Shown here: one piece after another, positions 36,146 to 44,642 of the stretch
How positions within the stretch are numbered: position 1 is the stretch's first letter
How the letters are laid out: each line of letters starts with the position of its first letter
Origin: an uncultured Selenomonadales bacterium
GTDB taxonomy: Bacteria; Bacillota; Negativicutes; DSM-1736; Dendrosporobacteraceae
DNA length: 64,000 nucleotides
NCBI GenBank assembly: GCA_946407015.1
Contig: CAMJML010000001.1
Coordinates: 62,001 to 126,000 of the forward strand
Direction: 5' to 3'
Position numbers and translations under genes: made by a program
The notes under the pieces: generated by a model
Told to the model about the DNA's origin: nothing
The model's database searches: none
Seen by the model: the letters and a program-made list of their open reading frames with translations, nothing else

Positions 36146-36463
36146 TTGCCTTATATATTGCTAGTATGTGCATTAGCTTTTGCTTTTCTCATTGCCATGT
36201 TTGCAGTTCAAAACAGCACTGTCGTTACAGTCAATCTGTTAATGTGGAACATTGAAGCATCACTTGTCTTAGTTATCTTGGGTACGGCAATTGTGGGATT
36301 TTTATCTGCGTTAACGCTGCAGCTATTTGTACAGCTTAAACTTCGCTATCAGCTTCACAAGGCCCAAAGGCGAATCAATCAACTCGAAGCAGATCTGACA
36401 AAGCATCAGGAGATCCTTCCAGAGGAGCCAGCTTTAGAGCAAGAGGGAACCATACAGTCTTAA
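36146..36463 (+). CDS. LapA-domain membrane protein
   Basis: 105 residues from a TTG behind AAGGGAGGAG. Two membrane segments (about 2-20 and 38-62) flank VQNSTVVTVNLLMWNIEASL, the LapA/DUF1049 signature, then a coiled coil (YQLHKAQRRINQLEADL). LapA in Gram-negatives helps LPS assembly, which would fit a diderm host. A TATTATATGGTAGAAT promoter region lies near 36096. A hairpin TGAGA/TCTCA with a T run (36477-36510) follows. Confidence 0.85.
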   Translation: MPYILLVCALAFAFLIAMFAVQNSTVVTVNLLMWNIEASLVLVILGTAIVGFLSALTLQLFVQLKLRYQLHKAQRRINQLEADLTKHQEILPEEPALEQEGTIQS

Positions 36464-36476
36464 CTTCCAGAAAGGC

Positions 36477-36510
36477 CGCTTGAGAATTTAATCTCAGGTA
36501 GTCTTTTTTT
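36477..36510 (+). terminator. Terminator of the LapA gene
   Basis: CGCTTGAGA ATTTAA TCTCAGGTAG, then TCTTTTTTT: a short stem with a good T run. Confidence 0.6.
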
Positions 36511-36533
36511 GCTTAAGCAGAATAACGCATGCT

Positions 36534-36612
36534 ATGTCACGCGGATGGTTCTTTTGACAGGAATGCTTGTTAAGGCAACTTGCTTGTGTCAACGGAACCG
36601 TCCCTGTGACAT
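36534..36612. repeat. REP family 1 palindrome abutting the recombinase remnant
   Basis: 79 bases: ATGTCACGCGGATGGTTC at left, GGAACCGTCCCTGTGACAT at right. Recombinase homology begins 3 bases after its right end. Confidence 0.88.
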
Positions 36613-36615
36613 GGC

Positions 36616-38044
36616 GTATTAGCAAAACACAGAGATGCGCTCACTTCACTTGTTCAAGATAAAGGCTGGACTTATGATATTCTGGAGGAAATTGCGTCAG
36701 GAGAGTCCATCCAAAAGAGGCCACAAATGCAAGCGTTGTTAAACAACGTAGAAGAAGGCTGTTATGATGGAGTTGTTGTGGTAGACTTTGATCGGTTAAG
36801 CCGTGGTAGTTATGCAGATTTGGGAATGATTGAAGAGGCTTTTAAATCTACAGGCACATTAATCATTACACCACAAAAGATTTATGATCTCGAAGACGAT
36901 AGTGACGATCTTACGATTGGTATTAAATCATTTGTTTCCAAAGAAGAATATAAGCTAATCAAAAAACGGATGCAAGAAGGAAAAATCAATGGTGCTAAAA
37001 GAGGTATGTGGACAAGCGGTCAGCCGCCTTTTCCCTATAAATATGACCGTTTAGACCGTCTGCTCGTGGTGGACGAAACTAAACTGTATTACTATCGTGA
37101 AATGGTTGAACGCTATCTAAATGGTAGTAGTTTAACAGAAATAGCCCAATGGCTAACGGATAATGTATCAAGACAACGTAAGAATACCGTGGGAAAGCGG
37201 CAAAAGTGGTCTACTGTTGTTGTAAAGAGAATTTTAAGCAGCGAAGTTCATTTGGGATATGTCATCTTTGGAAAGCATAAAAGGAAAAAAGGGGTTAGAC
37301 AGGTATTACCTCAGGAGCAATGGATTAAGACGCAAGGAACGCATGAAGCTTTAAAGACAGAAGAGGAACATCGAAAAATTATGGCTCGGCTAGCTTTGGC
37401 TAAAACACTTAATCCTAAGTCAAGAGCAGACGTTTTGCCATTGTCAGGCATGTTGTATTGTGAAAAATGTGGGGCACGGATGATTGTAAAGACTGTCATC
37501 TATAAAAATGGTAAGAAATGCTGGTGTGTGCTTTGTTCTAAGAGACAGGAAGATAAAAGTTGTGACCAAAAAAGCAGTGTGCTGAATGAAGATTTCTTTA
37601 ATGGATTGTATCAAAGAGTGGTACGTATTGATGAAAATTTGCAATGGCAATTACAAGAGCATGGGAAGGATATAATGAAATATAAGCAACTACTAGCCAT
37701 TAAGGAAAAAGAGCTTAAAAAAACACCATCATGCTATAGATAGGCTCTATGAAATGAGGGAAGAGGACAGTATTAATAAAAGTACTTTTCTTGAAAGGAA
37801 AAAAATGCGGGAAGAGCATATTCAGGCTTTGAAAGAAGAGATTGAGGATTTAAAGCTGGTTATTTAGGAACAAAGTGATATGCCTTCTATGGAAAAATTG
37901 AAACATCAAATTAAAGTATTTAAGGAGAAATGGAGGCATTCGGAGAACGTGCAGGAACGGAATAGGTTGTTGAAAAAGATTGTAGGTAAGATTACGTATC
38001 ACCGGGAAGCCAATAACGTGTATTTGGGGATTCAGTATGATTAA
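36616..38044 (+). pseudogene. Large serine recombinase, truncated and frameshifted
   Basis: Homology starts at 36616 (VLAKHRDALTSLVQDKGW) without the N-terminal 20-30 residues that carry the catalytic Ser. The resolvase fold continues (VVVVDFDRLSRGSYADLG), then the recombinase domain (about 36990-37330) and the zinc ribbon (MLYCEKCGARM, with later CSKRQEDKSC). A run of seven A near 37714 shifts the frame; the next frame continues to a TAG at about 37866 and then to TAA at 38042-38044 (HREANNVYLGIQYD). An ATG at 36727 could start a headless protein. Inactive. It marks the left end of the defence-like segment. Confidence 0.88.
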
Positions 38045-38063
38045 ATAATTTCAGAGATATAGG

Positions 38064-38104
38064 AAATTCCTGCCTTAATATGTATTTATTTGGCAGGAAT
38101 TTTT
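38064..38104 (+). terminator. GGCAGGA-family hairpin after the recombinase tail
   Basis: AAATTCCTGCCTTAATA/TATTTATTTGGCAGGAATTTTT; the trailing bases CCTTTTATAGGAATTAAAGATATAAAAAC match 6695-6735. Confidence 0.75.
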
Positions 38105-38179
38105 CCCTTTTATAGGAATTAAAGATATAAAAACTTTGTCCTATATGGTAGAGACAGTTTAATATAAGAGGCGTATAAA

Positions 38180-39349
38180 ATGAATATCGAAAACTATATT
38201 GAATCCAAATATAGAGAGTTAATATCGTATGAAGCAATAAATGCGGAATTTGCAGACTTATATTTAGGGATAGACCATGCAAGGCTGAGAGAAATTCTAA
38301 CTGCACTTCATCATAATTTTATATCATTGTTTAAACTGATGAATGAGCGGCTTCCTACTAATGACTATGGGAATCATTTTTTGGCAAATCCAAGTAGAGA
38401 CTTAATAAAAACCATTGAAATTACTTTAGAATTATATAACGCTCTAAAATCATCAGAATATGCTTTTCAACTCGATGATTATTACGCTGGAATCATATAT
38501 ACGTGCCGAGAATTTTTGAATTCTAGCGGTGGGAGTCCGATACCCGCTAATATGGCAAAAATTGAATTATACTATACGATACCGATATTTATCCCCAGTA
38601 ATATTGCAGTTATAACGAATCCACAAAACAATATTTCTGCTACCTTAAAGCTAATCGGTGGTGGGTCCTATGCTAATGTGTTTAAATATAAGGATACTTT
38701 TTACAATAAATATTTCGTACTTAAACGAGCTAAAAAGGAGTTATCTCCGAAAGAAATCGAACGGTTTAAACGAGAATTTAAGGAAATGCAGGAGTTTTTT
38801 TCACCATATATCCTTGAAGTCTATTGTTATAACGAAGAGAAAAACGAATATATCATGGAATATATGGATTATACACTTAACAGCTATATTGAAAAATATA
38901 ATTCTTCATTATCTACGATGCAACGAAGGAATATTGTGCTCCAAATTTTAAGAGCATTTGAATATATTCATTCGAAAGAAAGATTACATAGAGACATAAG
39001 CCCGAAAAATATATTAATTAAAAAATATGAGGATACTCTGGTTGTTAAGATTGCTGATTTTGGGCTAGTGAAAATTCCTGATAGTGCATTAACAACTGTT
39101 AATACTGAATTTAAAGGATATTTTAATGACCCATCTCTTATTGTCGATGGTTTTAATACATACGGTATTTTACATGAAATCTTTGCTTTGACGCGGGTTG
39201 TGTACTATGTAATGACTGGCAAGACCAATGTGGACTCAATATCTGAACATAATATGCGAGCATTTGTACAGAAAGGTCTAAATGTTGATAAATCTAAGCG
39301 TTTTAAAAGCATTAGTGAAATGACACATGCATTTAAATCAGTAGAATGA
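38180..39349 (+). CDS. Hanks-type protein kinase with novel N-terminal helical domain
   Basis: 389 residues. Residues 1-145 are helical and match no family I know. A eukaryote-like kinase follows: glycine loop IGGGSYANVFKYKD (about 159), ATP Lys in YFVLKRAKKE, catalytic loop LHRDISPKNILI (about 270) and ADFGLVK (about 293), all intact. No transmembrane or PASTA region, so it is cytoplasmic. The promoter may be TTGTCC-N18-TAATAT just upstream. It heads a same-strand series with a DUF4062 protein and a membrane protein. Kinases of this kind act in several phage-defence systems; the role here is inferred from context only. Confidence 0.85.
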   Translation: MNIENYIESKYRELISYEAINAEFADLYLGIDHARLREILTALHHNFISLFKLMNERLPTNDYGNHFLANPSRDLIKTIEITLELYNALKSSEYAFQLDDYYAGIIYTCREFLNSSGGSPIPANMAKIELYYTIPIFIPSNIAVITNPQNNISATLKLIGGGSYANVFKYKDTFYNKYFVLKRAKKELSPKEIERFKREFKEMQEFFSPYILEVYCYNEEKNEYIMEYMDYTLNSYIEKYNSSLSTMQRRNIVLQILRAFEYIHSKERLHRDISPKNILIKKYEDTLVVKIADFGLVKIPDSALTTVNTEFKGYFNDPSLIVDGFNTYGILHEIFALTRVVYYVMTGKTNVDSISEHNMRAFVQKGLNVDKSKRFKSISEMTHAFKSVE

Positions 39350-39377
39350 GAAATTTGGAGACTATGAAATAATGGCA

Positions 39378-39450
39378 TAGGAAAGTTCTTTTAACAGGAA
39401 TGCCTGCGATAAGACATTGCTAGTGTCACTGGAAACCATCCCTATGACAT
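39378..39450. repeat. REP family 1 palindrome, degenerate copy
   Basis: GGAAAGTTCTTTTAACAGGAATGCC to GTGTCACTGGAAACCATCCCTATGACAT in outline. It lies between the kinase and DUF4062 genes, with many substitutions from the 27213 copy. Confidence 0.7.
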
Positions 39451-39517
39451 AAGTAAATACTTTATATTTTGATGAAGAGTAATTTTGCAACTATCCCTAG
39501 GTAACAAGGAGGTTAGT

Positions 39518-40561
39518 ATGGCTATAGATAAAAAATATCAGGTTTTTGTAAGTTCTACATATGATGATTTACGTGAAGAAAGGCAAGAAGTTATGCAAGC
39601 TCTCCTTGAACTTGATTGCATAACTTCTGGTATGGAATTATTTCCTGCCACAAATGGAGATCAATGGTCGTTGATACAACGTGTGATTGATGAATGTGAT
39701 TACTACATTCTTATTTTGGCTGGAAGATATGGGAGTGTGGGAGAAGAGGGAATTAGCTATACTGAAATGGAGTATAGATATGCCTTGGAAAAAAATAAAC
39801 CTATTATTGCATTTATTCATAATAATCCAGGTATTATTGCAGCAGGCAAAACTGAACAATGTCCAGACTCTAAGATGAAGTTAAACGAATTCAAAAGTTT
39901 AGCCAAGCAAAAAATGTGCAAATTTTGGGAAACTCCAGCAGAGTTAGGTTCTGTTGTTAGTAGAAGTTTAGTTAGATTGATAAAGGACAATCCAGGAGTA
40001 GGATGGGTTAGAGCAAGTTTATTGCCAGATGAAGACACTATTAATGAGCTTTTAAATTTAAGAAAAAAAGTAGAGCAACTACAAAAGGAGATAGAATCTT
40101 TAGCTTTAAAGCCTCCACAAAGTAGTGAAGGTTTAGCAAACGGACAGGATTTATTTCAAATTAGATATACTTTTGTAAGTAACTCGGGTAGTTCTACTAG
40201 GAAAAAACATAAGAGAGATTTTGAAGTTACTTGGAATACCATTTTTTCTGTAATTTCACCTTGTATGATCAATGAAGCATCTGAAAAAAATTTAAAAGAC
40301 GTCATAAACGATTTTATAAAAATTGCGCAAGGAAAACTCATATCTAGTGAAAGAACCTTTTCTAAGGCATCGTTAGGGCTATTTTCAGTAGATCGGGAAA
40401 CTTTTGAAACCATAATAGTACAATTTCGAGCATTAGGCTTGGTGAAAAAGAGTGATAAGGCAAGAAGCGTTAAAGATATAGGCACGTATTGGATGTTGAC
40501 TCCTTATGGTGATAATTTGATGACTTCCTTAAGAGCTATTAAGAGAAATGAGAGTCTTTAA
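39518..40561 (+). CDS. DUF4062-domain protein with coiled coil and C-terminal helical domain
   Basis: 347 residues from the ATG at 39518 (CAAGGAGG upstream; the frame is open to 39485). The N-terminal about 150 residues are DUF4062: YQVFVSSTYDDLREERQEVM, GMELFPATNGDQW, DYYILILAGRYGS. This Rossmann/TIR-like fold is common in bacterial defence and STAND-type proteins. Then a short coiled coil (LRKKVEQLQKEIESL) and a C-terminal domain (about 230-347) ending in a winged-helix-like segment. Catalytic activity is not evident. Middle gene of the kinase/DUF4062/membrane series. Confidence 0.85.
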   Translation: MAIDKKYQVFVSSTYDDLREERQEVMQALLELDCITSGMELFPATNGDQWSLIQRVIDECDYYILILAGRYGSVGEEGISYTEMEYRYALEKNKPIIAFIHNNPGIIAAGKTEQCPDSKMKLNEFKSLAKQKMCKFWETPAELGSVVSRSLVRLIKDNPGVGWVRASLLPDEDTINELLNLRKKVEQLQKEIESLALKPPQSSEGLANGQDLFQIRYTFVSNSGSSTRKKHKRDFEVTWNTIFSVISPCMINEASEKNLKDVINDFIKIAQGKLISSERTFSKASLGLFSVDRETFETIIVQFRALGLVKKSDKARSVKDIGTYWMLTPYGDNLMTSLRAIKRNESL

Positions 40562-40647
40562 TTTACTATACATGGCGCTGTTGTGCTTTTTTGCATTAGG
40601 GCTAGAGACCTTAGATTCCACGCAGGTTTCACGATTAGTCCATCTTT

Positions 40648-40683
40648 AAAACCTGTCCTAAATCTTCACATGTGGGCAGGTTT
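40648..40683 (+). terminator. Hairpin between the DUF4062 and membrane protein genes
   Basis: AAACCTGTCC/GGGCAGGTTT with a 16-base loop. It could be a weak terminator, so read-through may set the membrane protein level. Confidence 0.5.
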
Positions 40684-40728
40684 ATCATCCTATACTGTAA
40701 AAATTGCCAATCTAGGAAGGAGTAGTAC

Positions 40729-41649
40729 ATGGCGTTTAATAAAAACTTCAGGTTTTTTTCATTTTTTATGTTATATTTTTTAGCACCTGTATTTTTAATT
40801 GTTTGGCGAATTACGAGATTGATTGCGATAAATAGTAAAAAATTTATCTATAGTAGCTATATAAAGATATATACATTATCCATGAAGTTACGTAATTTTA
40901 AGTCTAACTTGAGTAAGTTTGTTATTGAACTTAATCTAAGAGAAGAATATGATAAATCTATTGTAAGAATTGACAAAAAACTATTAGCGCTAGATACAGT
41001 TGATTGGATTAGGATGTTCTTGGCAATATTTGTGATGGTTATACCAGTCATTCCTTTAAAATGGATTGAAGAGATTATGGGTGGATACTTAAAATACATA
41101 ATTATGTGTATCATTTTATATTTTTTCACGGATGGATCTCGCGTCATTGGACATCTAAGTAAGAAGATATGGATAACTACTTTAATTATACTAATTAGTT
41201 TAATACTCGTTTTTCCAACATGGTCTATTTTGTTTTATGCAGTGCTAAGAAATATAGATTTTGGACTGGTCGTTATTGCAGCATTATTTTGTTTCCTTCC
41301 GTCTTATAACCTGACTACGATAATGCTAAATATAATAAAAAATACCTTGGTAAGAATATTAATAGCTACCCTATTTATTATGGTAGTAGGGGCATATACG
41401 TTAATGATATTTGGCACATATGACTTAAAAGTGGATGGCTTGATTGATCAATATTTATCTGATGATTTTATAGAATATGCTTCAGCGGCAATACATTACG
41501 GATTGAAACAGTTTTCGCAAGAATCCCTTGCAACCTATAAAGGGAAAAGTATCTATCATCTAATGCAGGTTTCATTTGGAATTTATGGCGGTTTAGTATT
41601 CGCGCGGGTGACAAAGATTGCCTTAGCTAATGTCGAAGAAAGTAATTAA
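40729..41649 (+). CDS. Multi-pass membrane protein of unknown function
   Basis: 306 residues; GGAAGGAG precedes the ATG. N-terminal membrane segment (about 10-32), a charged cytoplasmic helix region (35-90, SKFVIELNLREEYDKSIVR), then about five hydrophobic segments (100-120, 124-142, 148-175, 178-200, 210-232) and a polar C-terminal region (about 235-306). No transporter or channel family recognised. As last gene of the kinase/DUF4062 series it is a candidate membrane effector; this is inference. Confidence 0.7.
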   Translation: MAFNKNFRFFSFFMLYFLAPVFLIVWRITRLIAINSKKFIYSSYIKIYTLSMKLRNFKSNLSKFVIELNLREEYDKSIVRIDKKLLALDTVDWIRMFLAIFVMVIPVIPLKWIEEIMGGYLKYIIMCIILYFFTDGSRVIGHLSKKIWITTLIILISLILVFPTWSILFYAVLRNIDFGLVVIAALFCFLPSYNLTTIMLNIIKNTLVRILIATLFIMVVGAYTLMIFGTYDLKVDGLIDQYLSDDFIEYASAAIHYGLKQFSQESLATYKGKSIYHLMQVSFGIYGGLVFARVTKIALANVEESN

Positions 41650-41849
41650 TCATTTAACGTTAGTAAGAGATAAATTGAGACCGACATTGGGTCAATTATT
41701 TCTTGTCCATCTATATTAATCAAACTCATCTGTTCGATATGATTTAAGAAAGGAAAGGCTGGCTGCTTCATATCAAAAGTAACATTTGTAAAAGCTAATT
41801 CCTACGATACCCAATAGTAGAGCAAACAATGGTAGAGATCTATGTGTAG

Positions 41850-41939
41850 GAACGGAATATGTTGTTGAAGCGGATTGTAGGGAAGATTACATACATCGGG
41901 AAGCCAATATTGTATATTATGAGATTCAATATAATTGAA
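41850..41939 (+). pseudogene. Second remnant of the serine recombinase C-terminus
   Basis: GGAACGGAATATGTTGTTGAAG to the TGA at 41939 aligns by eye with 37950-38044: both encode ERNxLLKxIVGKITY and HREANxVYxxIQY, though here one frameshift splits them. Both copies are followed within about 60 bases by a GGCAGGA hairpin. Confidence 0.8.
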
Positions 41940-41996
41940 TTTCATTAATAGACTAAAAATGTTCCGTTAACTTCAAAAGATACTTGATTTAAATAA

Positions 41997-42035
41997 AACT
42001 CCTGCCATATTTTATATTAATATGGCAGGAGTTTT
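41997..42035 (+). terminator. GGCAGGA-family hairpin
   Basis: AACTCCTGCCATATTTTATA, then TTAATATGGCAGGAGTTTT: the closest relative of the hairpin at 2473. Confidence 0.8.
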
Positions 42036-42266
42036 ATGTTTTATAAGAAATTTAGCTATTAATCGCACGAGTGCAACACGCTGAATTGAAAGCTGACCGA
42101 TACTCGCGTAGTATTGGGACAAAAAAGAAACGTCCCCAATTGATTAATGAAGATGATGATTGTAATTTCAGTGTTTGCAAAAAACAAAATACTAAGTGGA
42201 AAATTATGTATTAAAATATCAAGATAAAAGATATGGTTTGCCGGAGCACCTAGGGAGGATATGGAT

Positions 42267-43139
42267 ATGTTACAGCACTATGTCCCACGGTTTTATTTGA
42301 AATATTTTGCTACTTCTGAAAATAAGACTTCAACAAAACAGCAAGTGTGGGCATTCTCAAAAGAGAAGAATGGAAAACCGCCATTTCTGACAAGTATCCA
42401 CAGAGTAGCGGCGCAGAGATATTTATATTCTACGATTAAGTCAGATGGTAGTCGATGTATGAAAACAGAAACAAGGCTATCTGATCTTGAAGGTGTTTTG
42501 AGCCAAATGTGGGATCAGTTTGCTAATGATTTCATTGACTAAGGTAATATAAATATCCGGAAAGCAGTAGCACTCTTTTTAGCTACTCTAGTTCTACGCA
42601 ATCCCGAAAAAATTGACGAGATAAAAAAAATACATAAGAGGATTGTCAATTGGGTCGAAACTATTCCGCTAGAAGAATTTACCCCAGAACTTCAAATGGA
42701 GTTTAATCAATACAAAAATGCGTCAAAAAACAGTTTTCAGGAGGTTTTTGTTGAGCATATTCATAATGATGCAATGCTTATTACTGAACTCTTCTTGGCA
42801 AAGCGATGGTCTATTATCTTTTCAAATGAACCTGTATTTATAACATCTGATAGTCCGGTTGTAATAGTAAATGATAAACATAAGCCATATGGTATTAAAA
42901 CAAAAGGGACAGTGATTATCTTTCCTATAAGCCCTACAAGGTTGTTATGGTTAGATGACATGCACGAACAACCTCAATATCAGTATTATCCTTTGAAATA
43001 TCAAGATTCAAGGAGTTATAACTTGCTTATATGGCTAAATGCTTCGAGGTATATGTTTTCGCATCGGAATAGTGATGAAATTTTAACTGAGATTGTGAGT
43101 TGTATAGATGATTATGAAAAGGAAGCAGAACATAAGTGA
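42267..43139 (+). pseudogene. DUF4238-domain protein interrupted by one in-frame stop
   Basis: Start ATG 42267 (GGGAGG 8 bases upstream), MLQHYVPRFYLKYFATSEN being the typical DUF4238 opening. TAA at 42540-42542 interrupts after WDQFANDFID; the same frame then continues GNINIRKAVALFLATLVLRNPEK to TGA at 43139 with family motifs intact (EPVFITSDSPVV, FPISPTRLLWL). A single GAA-to-TAA change would explain it, so loss is recent, or the stop is a sequencing error or read through. DUF4238 proteins have no settled function. AT-rich, between the trio and the RES gene. Confidence 0.83.
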
Positions 43140-43251
43140 GGAAAACGATGATGAATAAGGCAGCTTGCATTGTAATAGAGCCGTTTTATTAAAAGGAATA
43201 ATTTATTTAATGTAGCGGATAATTCCTAATTTATTCTTATGGAGTATACAT

Positions 43252-44373
43252 ATGGAGACTATTGACGAAAAAAGAGCATGCAAAACATGTATAAATGATA
43301 GATATATTTATAATAATTTAAAAAATTATGGGAAGATGTCTGAATGTAGTTATTGTCAGAGAAGGCGAAAAACTATATCTATAAAAGAGATAGCTGAGGA
43401 GATAGAGGATGGAATTACTACCGAATATCGGCAATGTAAAATGGAATACTACAATCCAGCTACGGGTACTTATACAATTTCTACAGAAGGATTAGATGAT
43501 ATATTGTACGGGGTATATTCGTGTAGAAACGATCTTTTTGAAGATATATGTTCGTATATTGCGCCAGATGGATGGTATGAGCGTGATAATGAGTATATTG
43601 GTGACAAAGAAGATATTAGTGCAATATACAATAAAGAATGGAAGACATTTTGCCATATGGTAAAGTATGAGACGCGATATGTGTTTTTTAACCAATGGGA
43701 TGAAGATCAAGAGGATGAACGAGCAAAAAAAATTTTAGAATTTATTAGTAAAGCAGTTGAAAAATTAGATTTGGCAAAAGAGATTTCACCGCAAATGAGA
43801 TTTTATAGAGGACGACCACATCATGCAAGAGAAGGAGCTTTTCATAGTGATACTCAATTAGCTGCTCCTCCAGCTTGCGATGCAAAAGCTAACCGTATGA
43901 GTGCAGAGGGAATCTCTATATTTTATGGTGCTAATAATATTAAGACGGTTTTAGCAGAAATATATAATGGAATAGATCAGTATGCAACCATAGCACAATT
44001 TAAAAACAAACATAAGCTTTTGTTATTAGATTTGAGTAAAGTTCTTAATATGAAATCACCGAGTCTTTTTGATAGGAAAAACAGAGATAAAAAAGGATAT
44101 ATTAGATTTTTTAAAGATTTTATTAATATGATTACTAGTCCGGTTAATAATATACCTGCTATAGAGTATGTTCCAACACAAATACTTACGGAATATTTTA
44201 GGCACGTTTATAGATATGGGTGTACGTTCGATGGGATAATATATCCTAGTTCTAAAAATCCTCACGGTAAGTGCTATGCTTTATTTTTTAACAATGAGCA
44301 GTGTATAAATGGGAAAGATCAAAGACTTATTATGGATCAGAAAACCGTAAAAACATATCGACTGTTTAATTAA
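43252..44373 (+). CDS. RES-domain protein with Zn-ribbon/HEPN-like N-terminus
   Basis: 373 residues. The N-terminus has two CxxC pairs (CKTCINDRYI, CSYCQRRRK) and a helical region (about 40-170) like the HEPN/RES N-terminal domains. The RES domain (about 185-370) shows RFYRGR, NRMSAEGISIFYGA and TVLAEIY, with EYFR and FDGIIYPSS near the end. RES toxins degrade NAD+ and can kill or arrest the cell. No Xre antitoxin gene lies beside it, which suggests self-inhibition or activation by a trigger, as in defence RES proteins. The ATG is preceded only by GGAG at modest spacing. Very AT-rich. Confidence 0.83.
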   Translation: METIDEKRACKTCINDRYIYNNLKNYGKMSECSYCQRRRKTISIKEIAEEIEDGITTEYRQCKMEYYNPATGTYTISTEGLDDILYGVYSCRNDLFEDICSYIAPDGWYERDNEYIGDKEDISAIYNKEWKTFCHMVKYETRYVFFNQWDEDQEDERAKKILEFISKAVEKLDLAKEISPQMRFYRGRPHHAREGAFHSDTQLAAPPACDAKANRMSAEGISIFYGANNIKTVLAEIYNGIDQYATIAQFKNKHKLLLLDLSKVLNMKSPSLFDRKNRDKKGYIRFFKDFINMITSPVNNIPAIEYVPTQILTEYFRHVYRYGCTFDGIIYPSSKNPHGKCYALFFNNEQCINGKDQRLIMDQKTVKTYRLFN

Positions 44374-44642
44374 AATACAGTATGAAGAAGTATAATTTAA
44401 TAAGTTAGGGTATTCATTCTTTGTGTTCATGAACTCTCAATCCACTGCTATTTTAATGAAAATCTTCAAAAATAGAGATTTTTAAAATCCAGTAAAATCA
44501 AATCCTTTCACGGAGATTATGCTCTACATAAGCCAGAAGATAGTTAGCAAGTGGTCAAAGTTTACGTCTCTGCTTCTGAGCGGGGAGGAAAATAATATGT
44601 ATTGGGATTCATTATAACTGGTACGATAATGAGGTGCGTAAT
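44374..44642. other. Intergenic region at the island's right edge
   Basis: About 270 bases. A strong ribosome site (GCGGGGAGGAAAATAAT) precedes a six-codon ORF ATG TAT TGG GAT TCA TTA TAA (44597-44617), perhaps a leader peptide or a truncated gene start. Base composition shifts to GC-rich from about 44.85 kb. No tRNA or attachment repeat seen. Confidence 0.4.

Larger units (their letters stand above)
41650..42260. other. Intergenic region with recombinase remnant and repeats
   Basis: Holds a decayed copy of the serine recombinase 3' end (41850-41939, listed separately), a GGCAGGA-family hairpin (41997-42035) and a family-2 palindrome part (GGGACAAAAAAGAAACGTCCCC, 42117-42138). No gene seen. 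Confidence 0.7.

Noticed and set aside
36727-37743. Recombinase as an intact 338-residue gene starting at ATG 36727
   Set aside because: Homology continues upstream to 36616 and downstream in another frame to 38044; the catalytic Ser region is absent.
38180-39349. Kinase as a known BREX/Pgl or PASTA-type system component
   Set aside because: No PglZ, BrxC, methyltransferase or PASTA/TM region nearby or within the protein.
27213-43190. Repeated palindromes taken as a CRISPR array
   Set aside because: Copies are kilobases apart, of unequal length, and self-complementary without regular spacers; no cas genes.
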